DNA of 64,000 bases from JASLBX01 sp036374175. GTDB lineage: Bacteria; Actinomycetota; Actinomycetes; Jiangellales; Jiangellaceae. The position numbers were made by a program, and so were the translations under genes. The stretch's first letter is position 1; each line of letters starts with the position of its first letter. The notes beneath the pieces were generated by a model, which made no database searches, was not told where the DNA came from, and was given only the letters and a program-made list of their open reading frames with translations. Shown piece by piece: positions 1 through 7,797 of the stretch. The stretch lies in assembly GCA_036374175.1 (NCBI GenBank), contig DASUUH010000100.1, positions 27,117 to 91,116 of the forward strand, read 5' to 3'.

Positions 1-1500
1 AAGACGACTTTGCAGGAGAGCTCGACGTTTTGGGCGCAGGGCGGGATCGCTGCGGCCCTCGACCCGAGCGACAGTCCGGACGCTCACCTGCACGACACTC
101 TGGTGGCCGGTGTCGGCATCTGCGATGAGGATGCCGTGCGTGTCCTGGTGACCGAAGGCCCGAAGCGGGTCCGCGAGCTCGCCGCACTGGGGGCCGAGTT
201 CGAGCGCACCGACAGCGGCGAGATCGCCCTGACCCGGGAGGGCGGCCACCTCGCCGACCGCATCGCCCACGCCGGGGGTGACGCGACTGGGCGGGAGATT
301 TCGCGGGCACTGATCGAGGCGCTGCACGCCGTTCAAGAAGACCCGAAGATCGAGGTCGTCGAGCACGCGCTGGTGGTCGACATACTGACCGACGCTACGG
401 GCGCCGCCTGCGGGGTGAGTCTGCACGTCATAGGAGAGGGCCAGCGCGACGGCATCGGCGCCGCTCTCGGACGGGCCGTGGTACTCGCAACCGGTGGGTT
501 CGGCCAGGTCTACGCATCGACGACGAACCCGCCGGTGGCGACCGGGGACGGGGTCGCCGCAGCGCTGCGGGCCGGCGCGGACGTCGCGGACTTGGAGTTC
601 GTCCAGTTTCACCCCACGGTGCTGTGGCTGGGCCGGTCGGCCCAAGGCCAGCAGCCGCTGATCTCCGAAGCCGTACGGGGTGAGGGAGCGGTGTTGCGGG
701 ACGCCGAAGGACGCCGGTTCATGGTCGGCCGCCACCCGATGGCGGAGCTGGCGCCGCGGGACGTCGTTGCCAAGGGCGCGATCACGGCGATGGCTGAGAC
801 CGGCGCCGAACACGTCTGGCTGGACGCCCGCCACCTGGGTCCGGAGTTCGTTGAGCAACGGTTTCCCACGATCGTCGCTCGGTGCCGCGAGGCCGGCTTC
901 GATCCCGCCACCCAGCTCGTGCCGGTCGCTCCGGCGCAGCACTACGCCAGTGGCGGAGTCCGGACCGACCTGCAGGGTCGCACGTCCGTTCCCGGCCTGT
1001 ACGCCTGCGGAGAGGTGTCCCACACGGGAGTGCACGGCGCGAACCGGCTGGCGTCGAACTCGCTGCTGGAGGGCCTGGTGTTCGGTCACCGGATCGCAGA
1101 GCAGCTGACCGACAACCTGCCGCCGGTCACGGAGCCGGTCGAGCGGGATGGCAATTCCGGGCTGCTTGCCCCCGACGCTCGGCTGTTCGTCCAGGGTGCG
1201 ATGACGATGGGAGCCGGTGTTATCCGGAGCGAGGCTTCGCTGGCCTCCGCCGCCTCCGCGCTCGACCGGCTGACCTCCGAACGCGCCTCCGCCGAACCGG
1301 CGACCGAGGCGTGGGAAACGACGAACCTGCATACAGTGGCCATGGCACTGGTCCGGCACGCGACGCTGCGGGAAGAGAGCCGAGGCGGGCACTGGCGGGA
1401 GGACTTCCCCGAGCGGGACGACGAACACTGGCGCGGGCACCTGATCAGCCGCCTGAACGAGGACGGCACCCTCGAGACACGCTTCAAGGAGTTGTCGTGA
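1..1500 (+). CDS. nadB: L-aspartate oxidase, 5' end outside window
   Basis: Flavoenzyme that oxidises L-aspartate to iminoaspartate, the first step of de novo NAD synthesis; the product is passed to quinolinate synthase NadA. The frame is open from base 1, and the residues before the first in-window TTG already match the conserved S-T-x-x-A-Q-G-G-I-A region, so the gene begins upstream and the N-terminal FAD-binding part is missing. Visible family motifs are AQGGIAAAL near the start, the substrate/FAD region around APRDVVAKGA, and the C-terminal GVHGANRLASNSLLEGLVFG block, followed by a helical succinate-dehydrogenase-type C-terminal domain. The stop overlaps the GTG of nadC (GTGA), so the two are translationally coupled. 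nadA is probably just upstream (inference). Confidence 0.93.
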   Translation, partial: KTTLQESSTFWAQGGIAAALDPSDSPDAHLHDTLVAGVGICDEDAVRVLVTEGPKRVRELAALGAEFERTDSGEIALTREGGHLADRIAHAGGDATGREISRALIEALHAVQEDPKIEVVEHALVVDILTDATGAACGVSLHVIGEGQRDGIGAALGRAVVLATGGFGQVYASTTNPPVATGDGVAAALRAGADVADLEFVQFHPTVLWLGRSAQGQQPLISEAVRGEGAVLRDAEGRRFMVGRHPMAELAPRDVVAKGAITAMAETGAEHVWLDARHLGPEFVEQRFPTIVARCREAGFDPATQLVPVAPAQHYASGGVRTDLQGRTSVPGLYACGEVSHTGVHGANRLASNSLLEGLVFGHRIAEQLTDNLPPVTEPVERDGNSGLLAPDARLFVQGAMTMGAGVIRSEASLASAASALDRLTSERASAEPATEAWETTNLHTVAMALVRHATLREESRGGHWREDFPERDDEHWRGHLISRLNEDGTLETRFKELS

Positions 1501-2354
1501 CCGCGCCGACCCTCGACAGCGCCTACGTGGCCAGGATTGTCCACGCTGCGCTGGACGAGGACCTGGCCGGCGGCGTCGACGTCACCAGCGAGGCGACGAT
1601 CCCTGCCGAGCAGCAGGCGACTGGTGACCTGGTGGCTCGTGCCGACGGCGTCGTGGCCGGCCTGCCGGTGGCCGAGGAGGTCTTCGCCGCGACCGCAACC
1701 GGCGAACCTGAATTCGACGCGAAAGTGGTTGACGGTGACCAAGTCCACGCTGGCGACGTGCTCGCGACCGTCACGGGTCCGACAAGATCCTTACTGCTGG
1801 CCGAGCGCACCGCGCTGAACCTGCTGTGCCGGCTGTCCGGCATCGCCACTGCGACCCGGCGCTGGGCGGACGCGCTGGCGGGCACGCGGGCGTCCGTCCG
1901 CGACACCCGCAAAACCACACCGCTGCTTCGCGCCCTGGAGAAGTACGCCGTGCGCTGCGGGGGCGGTGACAACCACCGCCTGGCGTTATCTGACGCGGCG
2001 TTGATCAAGGACAACCATGTCGTTGCCGCCGGCGGTGTGGTGGCGGCGTACGTGAAGGTGAAGGAAGCATTTCCCGACGTACCGGTGGAGATAGAGGTGG
2101 ACGATGTGGCCGGCGCTGTCGCGGCCGCCGAGGCTGGAGCCGACCTGATCCTGCTCGACAACTTCTCTGTCGACGAGGTCCGGGTGGCGGTCGCCGCCGT
2201 CGCCGGCCGCGCTCGGCTCGAGGTGAGCGGTCGACTGCAGCTGGAGTCGGCACGTGCCTACGCGGAGACCGGCGTGGATTACCTGGCCGTTGGTGCGATC
2301 ACACACTCGGCGCCGATCCTCGATATTGCGTTCGACCTGCGCGAGGTGCGGTGA
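1497..2354 (+). CDS. nadC: Quinolinate phosphoribosyltransferase (nicotinate-nucleotide pyrophosphorylase)
   Basis: Converts quinolinate and PRPP to nicotinate mononucleotide, joining the de novo pathway to the NAD salvage trunk. The 285-residue length is normal for the family. The signature region RDTRKTTPLLRALEKYAV, then RCGGGDNHRLALSDAALIKDNH, carries the Arg, Lys and His residues that bind quinolinate and PRPP; the C-terminal half is an alpha/beta barrel with the EVDD and LLDNF segments. The GTG start overlaps the nadB stop by four bases; the longer in-frame extension upstream is only a shadow of nadB. Cytoplasmic; part of the nadB-nadC-coaX unit. Confidence 0.95.
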   Translation: MTAPTLDSAYVARIVHAALDEDLAGGVDVTSEATIPAEQQATGDLVARADGVVAGLPVAEEVFAATATGEPEFDAKVVDGDQVHAGDVLATVTGPTRSLLLAERTALNLLCRLSGIATATRRWADALAGTRASVRDTRKTTPLLRALEKYAVRCGGGDNHRLALSDAALIKDNHVVAAGGVVAAYVKVKEAFPDVPVEIEVDDVAGAVAAAEAGADLILLDNFSVDEVRVAVAAVAGRARLEVSGRLQLESARAYAETGVDYLAVGAITHSAPILDIAFDLREVR

Positions 2355-2357
2355 ACC

Positions 2358-3131
2358 GTGCTGCTAGCGATTGACGTGGGCAATACCCAGACTGTCCTCG
2401 GCCTCCTCGACGGCGAGGATGTCGTCGAGCACTGGCGGGTTGCGACCGAGTCCCACCGCACCGCCGATGAGCTGTGGGCCTTGTTGCGGAGTCTGCTGGC
2501 CGGTGGCGGGCATGACGACGGCATCACGGGATTGGCGATCTGCTCCACCGTCCCGTCGGTCCTGCACGAGATGCGCGGCATGGTGGCGCGATACTTCGCC
2601 AACGTGCCGGCCGTGCTGGTGGAGCCGGGTGTCAAGACCGGGTTGCCAGTTCTGGTCGACAACCCACGTGAGGTCGGAACCGACCGGATCGTGAACGCCA
2701 TCGCAGCCCAGCACCTGTACGGCGCGCCAGCGATCGTGGTGGACTTCGGCACGGCGACGACCTTCGATGCCGTGTCCCCGCGTGGTGAGTACCTCGGTGG
2801 CGCCATTGCGCCGGGCATCGGCGTCTCGCTGGACGCACTCGGCGACGCGGGCGCACAGCTGCGCCGGGTGGAACTCGTCCGGCCACGGTCGGTGATCGCC
2901 AAGAACACAGTGGAGGCTCTACAGTCCGGCGCCCTTTACGGCTTCTCCGGCCAGGTGGACGGCATCGTGATCCGGATGGCCAGCGAACTCGGGCTTGCGC
3001 TGAGCGATGTGCCTGTGATCGCCACAGGGGGGCTTGCGGAGCTGGTACTCACCGAATGCCGCTGCGTCGACCACCACGAGCCGTGGCTCACCCTGCTGGG
3101 TCTCCGCCTCGTCTACGACCGCAACGTTTGA
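2358..3131 (+). CDS. coaX: Type III pantothenate kinase
   Basis: Phosphorylates pantothenate in the first committed step of coenzyme A synthesis. The protein is 257 residues, as expected for CoaX. The ASKHA-fold motifs are visible: AIDVGNTQT (phosphate 1) at the N-terminus, GTDRIVNAIAA, DFGTATTFDAVS (phosphate 2) and GGAIAPGIGVS. The GTG start lies three bases after the nadC stop, so this is the third gene of a NAD/CoA cofactor operon; the same coaX neighbourhood upstream of lysS-lsr2-clpC is found in mycobacteria. The stop codon TGA lies inside the left arm of a 146-bp repeat (3128-3273), so the repeat abuts the gene exactly. Confidence 0.94.
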   Translation: MLLAIDVGNTQTVLGLLDGEDVVEHWRVATESHRTADELWALLRSLLAGGGHDDGITGLAICSTVPSVLHEMRGMVARYFANVPAVLVEPGVKTGLPVLVDNPREVGTDRIVNAIAAQHLYGAPAIVVDFGTATTFDAVSPRGEYLGGAIAPGIGVSLDALGDAGAQLRRVELVRPRSVIAKNTVEALQSGALYGFSGQVDGIVIRMASELGLALSDVPVIATGGLAELVLTECRCVDHHEPWLTLLGLRLVYDRNV

Positions 3132-3273
3132 TCACGTTCAGCATGGGTGGACCTGCCGTACCAGGTACGTGCGGGTGGTAGGGCGCCGACGAACCTGCTG
3201 AACGTGATCAATCGGCACTACACCAGGCGCGTGCGGGTGGTAGGGCAGGCATACGCATGCTGAACGTGATCAA
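3128..3273. repeat. Family-1 repeat, full 146-bp copy A
   Basis: The copy is bounded by a perfect 18-bp inverted repeat, TTGATCACGTTCAGCATG at 3128-3145 and its complement at 3256-3273. A further 15-bp copy of the right-arm sequence lies inside at 3197-3211, so the left arm can pair with either. The internal segment GTGCGGGTGGTAGGGC occurs twice. The copy aligns without gaps to 38371-38516, also exactly 146 bp, and its left 84 bp to 16633-16716. It fills the space between the convergent coaX and sigma-factor genes. No ORF with any likeness to a transposase is present; it is either a small non-autonomous element or a structured intergenic repeat. Confidence 0.85.
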
Positions 3274-3279
3274 CCGTGA

Positions 3280-4179
3280 TCAGAGCAGGGGGAGGCCGAG
3301 GTGGCCGAGCTTGTCTGGGTTCAGGACGTTCCGCAGTTCACGCACGTGGCCGTCGGCGATGGTGAGTTCGAGTACGGCTCCGAGGCGGCCATCCGCGTCC
3401 ACCAGCTTGGCTCCCGGCTGGCCGTTGACCTCGGTGAACTCGAAGCGGCCACCTGCGGCTGCCACCTGGCGGGCGATCCCGAGCATGAATCGAGCCACTC
3501 GCAGCCCGCCGACCACGGGCCGGGTGACTGCCGCGGCCTTGCCACCGCCGTCGCCGTAGAACACCACGTCCTCGGCGAGCAGCCGCTCCAGGGCGGAGGT
3601 GTCTCCCGTCTCGCAGGCCGCGAGGAACTGTCGGGCGAGCTCGTCGCTACGCTCGCGTGAGGCTTCGAATCGCGGCCGGCGCTCCTCGATCCGCTGCCGG
3701 GCTCGTCTCAGGATCTGCCGGCAGTTGGCTTCGCTGCGGCCCACGGCCTGTGCTACGTCCGCGTAGTCGTACTCGAAGATCTCGCGCAGCACGAAAACGG
3801 CGCGTTCGACCGGCGAGAGACTCTCGAGCAGGACGAGGAAGGCCATCGACACCGTCTCGTCCACCAGGACGCGGTGGGCAGGGTCGGCATTCTCGTCGGC
3901 TGTGATCAGCGGCTCGGGCAACCACGCGCCCACGTACCGTTCGCGCCTTACCCGGGCAGAGCGCAAGTGGTCGATGGCCAGCCGCGTGGTCACGGTGGAC
4001 GCGAGTGCCTCTGGCGAACGCGCCTCGGGAGCGGTAGGGCCGGTCATCCGCACGAAGGCCTCCTGGACGATGTCCTCCGCCTCGGCGACGCTGCCGAGCA
4101 TCCGGTAGGCGATCGAAAACATGAGCGGGCGCAACTCGTCATGGTGCGTCGTCGCGAGGTCGGCCACGATCCGATCCAA
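3280..4179 (-). CDS. ECF41-type RNA polymerase sigma factor with fused SnoaL-like C-terminal domain
   Basis: Extracytoplasmic-function sigma factor. Region 2 (SIAYRMLGSVAEAEDIVQEAF) and region 4 (FEYDYADVAQAVGRSEANCRQ) occupy about residues 10-180, followed by a SnoaL-like domain to residue 299. The extension carries DGGGK and the terminal NPDKL motif, both hallmarks of group ECF41, in which the fused domain replaces a separate anti-sigma factor. ECF41 factors usually lie beside a COE gene (carboxymuconolactone decarboxylase, oxidoreductase or epimerase); here an epimerase is divergent at 4248. The start shown is a TTG; GTG at 4167 is an alternative. The trigger of this family is unknown. Confidence 0.88.
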   Translation of the reverse strand: MDRIVADLATTHHDELRPLMFSIAYRMLGSVAEAEDIVQEAFVRMTGPTAPEARSPEALASTVTTRLAIDHLRSARVRRERYVGAWLPEPLITADENADPAHRVLVDETVSMAFLVLLESLSPVERAVFVLREIFEYDYADVAQAVGRSEANCRQILRRARQRIEERRPRFEASRERSDELARQFLAACETGDTSALERLLAEDVVFYGDGGGKAAAVTRPVVGGLRVARFMLGIARQVAAAGGRFEFTEVNGQPGAKLVDADGRLGAVLELTIADGHVRELRNVLNPDKLGHLGLPLL

Positions 4180-4195
4180 TCACCGGCGTCCGCCT

Positions 4196-4222
4196 TGTCA
4201 CAGGGCGGTGTCCCGTCTCGTC
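4196..4222 (+). promoter_or_regulatory. ECF41-type promoter of the epimerase gene
   Basis: TGTCACA at 4196-4202, exactly 16 bases, then CGTC at 4219-4222. This is a perfect match to the published ECF41 promoter consensus TGTCACA-N16-CGTC. It faces the epimerase gene, placing transcription start about 20 bases before the ATG at 4248, and lies in the divergent space beside the ECF41 sigma gene itself. Confidence 0.85.
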
Positions 4223-4247
4223 GCAAGGGTCGATGAAGGGAGAAGAC

Positions 4248-5189
4248 ATGAAGATCTTTCTGGCCGGAGCAACCGGTGTAATGGGACGCCATTTGATCTC
4301 CCCGCTTATCGAGGCTGGGCATGAGGTGATCGGCACGACCAGATCCGATGCCAAGGCCGGCGCGATCCGGGCGGCCGGCGGCAAACCCGTCGTGTTGGAC
4401 GCTCTGGACCGCGATGCCGTCATCACGGCGGTGACCGACGCCGCACCGGATGTCGTCATCCACCAGCTGACCGCCATCAGCCGGGCCGACTTCAAGCGGT
4501 TCGACGACGCCTTCGCCGCGACGAACGAGCTGCGCACCAAGGGCCTGGACTACCTGCTTGAAGCCGCCCGCCAGGCTGGAGCCAAGCGGTTCATCGCACA
4601 GAGCTTCACCGGCTGGACCAATCCACACACTGGCAGTGCCGTCAAGACCGAGGAGGATCCGCTCGACCCTGCGCCCGCGGCCGCAGCCGTCCGGACCCTG
4701 GCCGCAATTCGGCACGTGGAATCAACGGTGCCGGCGGCGATCGGTATTGACGGGCTGGTGCTGCGCTACGGCAGCTTCTACGGTCCGGGGACGTCGTTCG
4801 ATCGTGGCGGCGAAATCTACGACGCGGTCACCAAGCGCAAGTTGCCGATCGTCGGCGGCGGAACGGGCGTCTTCTCGTTCATCCACATCAAGGACGCGGG
4901 GCGGATCACCGCTGTTGCGGTCGAACGCGGCCGGCCCGGCGTCTACAACGTCGTGGATGACGAGCCGGCGCCGGTAGCAACGTGGCTGCCGTACTACGCC
5001 GAGATCATCGGTGCGAAGAAGCCGTTCCGGGCGCCCGCCTGGTTGGTTCGACCGATGCTGGGCGAGTTCGGCGTGGCAATGATGACCACGATGCGTGGTT
5101 CGGCGAATGGCAAGGCCAAGGTCGAGTTTGGCTGGACCCCCTCCTACCCCAGTTGGCGCGACGGTTTCCGCGAGCTCACAACGGCCTGA
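4248..5189 (+). CDS. NAD(P)-dependent epimerase/dehydratase, probable ECF41 target
   Basis: Extended short-chain dehydrogenase of 313 residues. The nucleotide-binding motif GATGVMG lies at the N-terminus, followed by a Rossmann fold and an RYGSFYGPG segment typical of NAD-dependent epimerases; a classical YxxxK is not obvious. The ATG at 4248 is chosen over the one at 4233 because a purine-rich AAGGGAGA ribosome site sits between them. It is the E member (epimerase) of the COE proteins that accompany ECF41 sigma factors, and the ECF41 promoter lies directly upstream. Substrate unknown. Confidence 0.85.
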   Translation: MKIFLAGATGVMGRHLISPLIEAGHEVIGTTRSDAKAGAIRAAGGKPVVLDALDRDAVITAVTDAAPDVVIHQLTAISRADFKRFDDAFAATNELRTKGLDYLLEAARQAGAKRFIAQSFTGWTNPHTGSAVKTEEDPLDPAPAAAAVRTLAAIRHVESTVPAAIGIDGLVLRYGSFYGPGTSFDRGGEIYDAVTKRKLPIVGGGTGVFSFIHIKDAGRITAVAVERGRPGVYNVVDDEPAPVATWLPYYAEIIGAKKPFRAPAWLVRPMLGEFGVAMMTTMRGSANGKAKVEFGWTPSYPSWRDGFRELTTA

Positions 5190-5243
5190 GCTCATCCCAC
5201 GATCATGTCGGTTGAGCGACTGGCGATCGTTCAACCGGCATTG

Positions 5244-5582
5244 TCACGGTGGCGGTGGGCTTGTCTCCACAAACGACCAGCCGGCCTGTTCCAGCGCTCG
5301 GTGGGCGGTGCTACTCAAGTGTGAGAAGGAGACCTCGAAGCCGGCGCGCTCTCCACGGCCCTGCAACTCCCGCAAGAACGCTATGCCGGCTGGGCCGAGC
5401 GAGCTGACATTGTGCATGTCGACCACCGCGTGGCTAAGTGAGTTCAATCGCTCCAAGCGGGCGACCTCGTCCACTGCCCCATGCAACTCGTCGGTCATGG
5501 TGTCGTCGACGTCGCCGGCCAGAAAGACGACGATCTCTCGCGAACCCCGGTCAGCAACCTGTACTTCGCCCATGGGAGTCAC
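5244..5582 (-). CDS. STAS-domain protein, anti-sigma factor antagonist-like
   Basis: A 112-residue single-domain STAS protein of the SpoIIAA/RsbV type, which normally binds an anti-sigma kinase and is switched off by serine phosphorylation. The alternating beta/alpha pattern is clear (VVFLAGDVDD, then AVVDMHNVSSLGPAGIAFL). At the place where the family has D-S-S-G, this protein has G-P-A-G, so the phosphorylatable serine is absent. It may be a constitutively active or scaffolding variant. No anti-sigma kinase is adjacent. It is transcribed away from lysS. Confidence 0.75.
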   Translation of the reverse strand: MTPMGEVQVADRGSREIVVFLAGDVDDTMTDELHGAVDEVARLERLNSLSHAVVDMHNVSSLGPAGIAFLRELQGRGERAGFEVSFSHLSSTAHRALEQAGWSFVETSPPPP

Positions 5583-5688
5583 CTCCGTGCCTCAAATGTG
5601 ACAGGAATCACCGGATGCGGCAACGGATTCGCCAAGCAGGTCCCCGCACAGCACCCAATTGGAGTGCAGCGGCCGGGGTATGGATCGT

Positions 5689-5694
5689 TAGGCT
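5689..5694 (+). promoter_or_regulatory. -10 element for leaderless lysS
   Basis: TAGGCT lies eight bases before the lysS GTG at 5703, and no ribosome-binding sequence is present. This spacing puts the transcription start at or next to the start codon. No clear -35 was seen. Confidence 0.45.
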
Positions 5695-5702
5695 TGTCCC
5701 TC

Positions 5703-7205
5703 GTGGATGAGCGAGCGAATCATTTTCCAGGAGCGGATGAACTGCCCGAGCAGATGCGCGTCCGCCGGGAGAAGCGTGCGCAACTTCTCGAGCGCGGTGT
5801 GGCTCCTTATCCACGCGGCTTCCACCGCACGCACACGCTGGCCGAACTCCGCGCCGAGTTCGAGGGGCTCGAGCCGGGCACCGCCACCGGCCAGCACGCC
5901 GCCGTAGCCGGTCGTGTGATCTTTGTTCGCAACAAGGGCAAGTTGTGTTTCGCACGGATGCGGGCCGGCGACGGCACGGAACTGCAGGCAATGCTGTCTC
6001 TCGACCGGGTAGGCGAGGGACCACTCGCGGACTGGAAGCATCTTGTCGATATCGGTGATCACGTCGGTGTCGAAGGCGAGGTGGTGGCCAGTAAGCAGGG
6101 CGAGCTTTCGGTGATGGCTGAGACGTGGACCCTTGTCTCGAAGGCTCTGCGGCCGTTACCGGTTGCGCACAAGGCGCTCAGTGAGGAGATCCGGGTCCGC
6201 CAGCGGTACGTCGATTTGATTGTGAACCCGGCTGCCCGTGAGACGGTGCGCAATCGCGCGGCTGTCGTGCGTTCACTACGTTCGACGCTGGACGAGCGTG
6301 GATATATCGAAGTCGAGACGCCGGTCCTGCAGTTGTCGCACGGAGGGGCCGCGGCACGGCCGTTCGTCACTCACTTCAATGCCTTCGACATACAGATGAC
6401 CCTTCGTATCGCACTGGAATTGCATCTGAAGCGGTCCATCGTCGGCGGCGTCGACCGCGTGTACGAGATCGGCCGGGTGTTCCGCAACGAGGGTTCGGAC
6501 TCGACGCACAGTCCCGAATTCACGATGCTGGAGCTCTATGAGGCGTACAGCGATTACGACGGCATGGCAGAGTTATGTCGCGGACTCGTGCTCAATGCCG
6601 CGCGTGTGATCGGCCGGACGGTGGTACCCGACGGTCGCGGCGGCGAGATCGACTTGGAGGAGACATGGGATCGGGTGACTTTACACCGCGCCGTATCGAC
6701 CGCAATCGGTGAGACTGTCACCATCGACACGGATGCCGATCACCTGCGAAAGATCGCCGCTGAGCATGATGTCGAACTCGCGCCCGAATGGGAGCACGGC
6801 GAAATAGTCCTCGAACTCTTCGAGAAACTTGCCGAGCACACGCTCCTGCGGCCCACGTTCGTTTGCGACTACCCAGCAGCCGTCCGCCCGCTGGCCAGGC
6901 CACACCGGGACGATCGGCGGCTGACTGAGGCGTGGGACCTGGTCATCGGTGGGGTTGAGCTCGGCGTTGCATACAGCGAACTTGTCGATCCAGTGATCCA
7001 GCGAGAGCGGTTGATGGAGCAGTCGCTCCGGGCGGCCCAGGGTGACCCGGAGGCTATGGACCTGGACGAAGACTTTCTTCGTGCTCTGGAGTACGGAATG
7101 CCGCCCACCGGGGGCATGGGTATCGGCGTCGATCGGCTGTTGATGATGCTGATGGGCGTCGGCATTCGTGAGACGATCCTCTACCCGCTGGTCAAGCCCG
7201 AGTGA
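5703..7205 (+). CDS. lysS: Lysyl-tRNA synthetase, class II
   Basis: Charges tRNA-Lys. From GTG 5703 the protein is 500 residues: an OB-fold anticodon domain (about residues 30-150), then the class II core with motif 1 (RGYIEVETPVL, ~199), motif 2 (GRVFRNEGSDSTHSPEF, ~258) and motif 3 (GMGIGVDRLLMML, ~472). The open frame reaches back to 5481, but the conserved N-terminus and a leaderless -10 fit 5703. Several core positions read like the LysRS domain of actinobacterial LysX (TEAWDLV, GVELGVAYSELVDP) rather than canonical LysS (ERFE, ANAFSELNDP). The position beside lsr2-clpC matches the housekeeping lysS of actinobacteria. The GNAT gene overlaps its stop. Confidence 0.9.
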   Translation: MDERANHFPGADELPEQMRVRREKRAQLLERGVAPYPRGFHRTHTLAELRAEFEGLEPGTATGQHAAVAGRVIFVRNKGKLCFARMRAGDGTELQAMLSLDRVGEGPLADWKHLVDIGDHVGVEGEVVASKQGELSVMAETWTLVSKALRPLPVAHKALSEEIRVRQRYVDLIVNPAARETVRNRAAVVRSLRSTLDERGYIEVETPVLQLSHGGAAARPFVTHFNAFDIQMTLRIALELHLKRSIVGGVDRVYEIGRVFRNEGSDSTHSPEFTMLELYEAYSDYDGMAELCRGLVLNAARVIGRTVVPDGRGGEIDLEETWDRVTLHRAVSTAIGETVTIDTDADHLRKIAAEHDVELAPEWEHGEIVLELFEKLAEHTLLRPTFVCDYPAAVRPLARPHRDDRRLTEAWDLVIGGVELGVAYSELVDPVIQRERLMEQSLRAAQGDPEAMDLDEDFLRALEYGMPPTGGMGIGVDRLLMMLMGVGIRETILYPLVKPE

Positions 7206-7705
7206 GTGGCACAGTTCGCCGAGCGCGAACAACCGACGTGCGCGCGATTCGGCGGCTCTTGGACGGTTATGCGGTGCAGCGCATTCTGCTGTCCAAAGAG
7301 ATGGTCACTCTGTACGAGGATGTTCAGGAGTTCTGGGTTGCCGAAGAGCCGAATGGTTCGATCATCGGTTGTGGCGCATTGCATGTGATGTGGGAGGATC
7401 TCGCAGAGGTGCGCACCCTCGCTACTGACCCGAACTGGGTTGGCCGAGGGATTGGTCACGCCTTGCTCTCCACGTTGCTCGACGTCGCACGTGAGCTAGG
7501 CGTCTCGCGGGTCTTCTGCCTTACCTTCGAGGTGGAGTTCTTCAAGCGGCACGGCTTCGAAGTGGTGGAAGGTAGCGTCGTACCGCCCGACGTCTATGCG
7601 CAACTGCTCCGATCTGATGACGAAGGCGTCGCCGAGTTCTTGGACCTTGATCGGGTCAAGCCGAACACGCTGGGCAACACCAGGATGCTGCTGCGGCTCT
7701 CTTGA
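7202..7705 (+). CDS. argA: Amino-acid N-acetyltransferase, Rv2747-type ArgA (GNAT)
   Basis: Predicted to acetylate glutamate with acetyl-CoA, the entry step of arginine synthesis. It is the short single-domain form known from Mycobacterium (Rv2747) rather than the long kinase-fused ArgA. The 167-residue GNAT fold has the acetyl-CoA loop around DPNWVGRGIGHALL, the LTFEVEFFKRHGF strand and the C-terminal VAEFLDLDRVKPNTLGN segment shared with Rv2747. The GTG start overlaps the lysS stop (GTGA), so translation is coupled. A broader GNAT acceptor cannot be excluded without assay. Confidence 0.8.
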   Translation: MSGTVRRARTTDVRAIRRLLDGYAVQRILLSKEMVTLYEDVQEFWVAEEPNGSIIGCGALHVMWEDLAEVRTLATDPNWVGRGIGHALLSTLLDVARELGVSRVFCLTFEVEFFKRHGFEVVEGSVVPPDVYAQLLRSDDEGVAEFLDLDRVKPNTLGNTRMLLRLS

Positions 7706-7727
7706 TTATCCATATTTTGGGTGCGAA

Positions 7728-7757
7728 TTGCATTCCCGGCTGCAATGGCGTAGTAAT
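7728..7757 (+). promoter_or_regulatory. lsr2 promoter
   Basis: TTGCAT at 7728-7733 and TAGTAAT at 7751-7757, separated by 17 bases, in a locally AT-rich gap. Transcription would begin near 7763, giving a leader of about 35 bases that carries the GTGGGGG ribosome site before the ATG at 7798. Confidence 0.6.
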
Positions 7758-7797
7758 GTTGTCGTCAATCTTTTCCCGTGAACAAGTGGGGGTTTGG

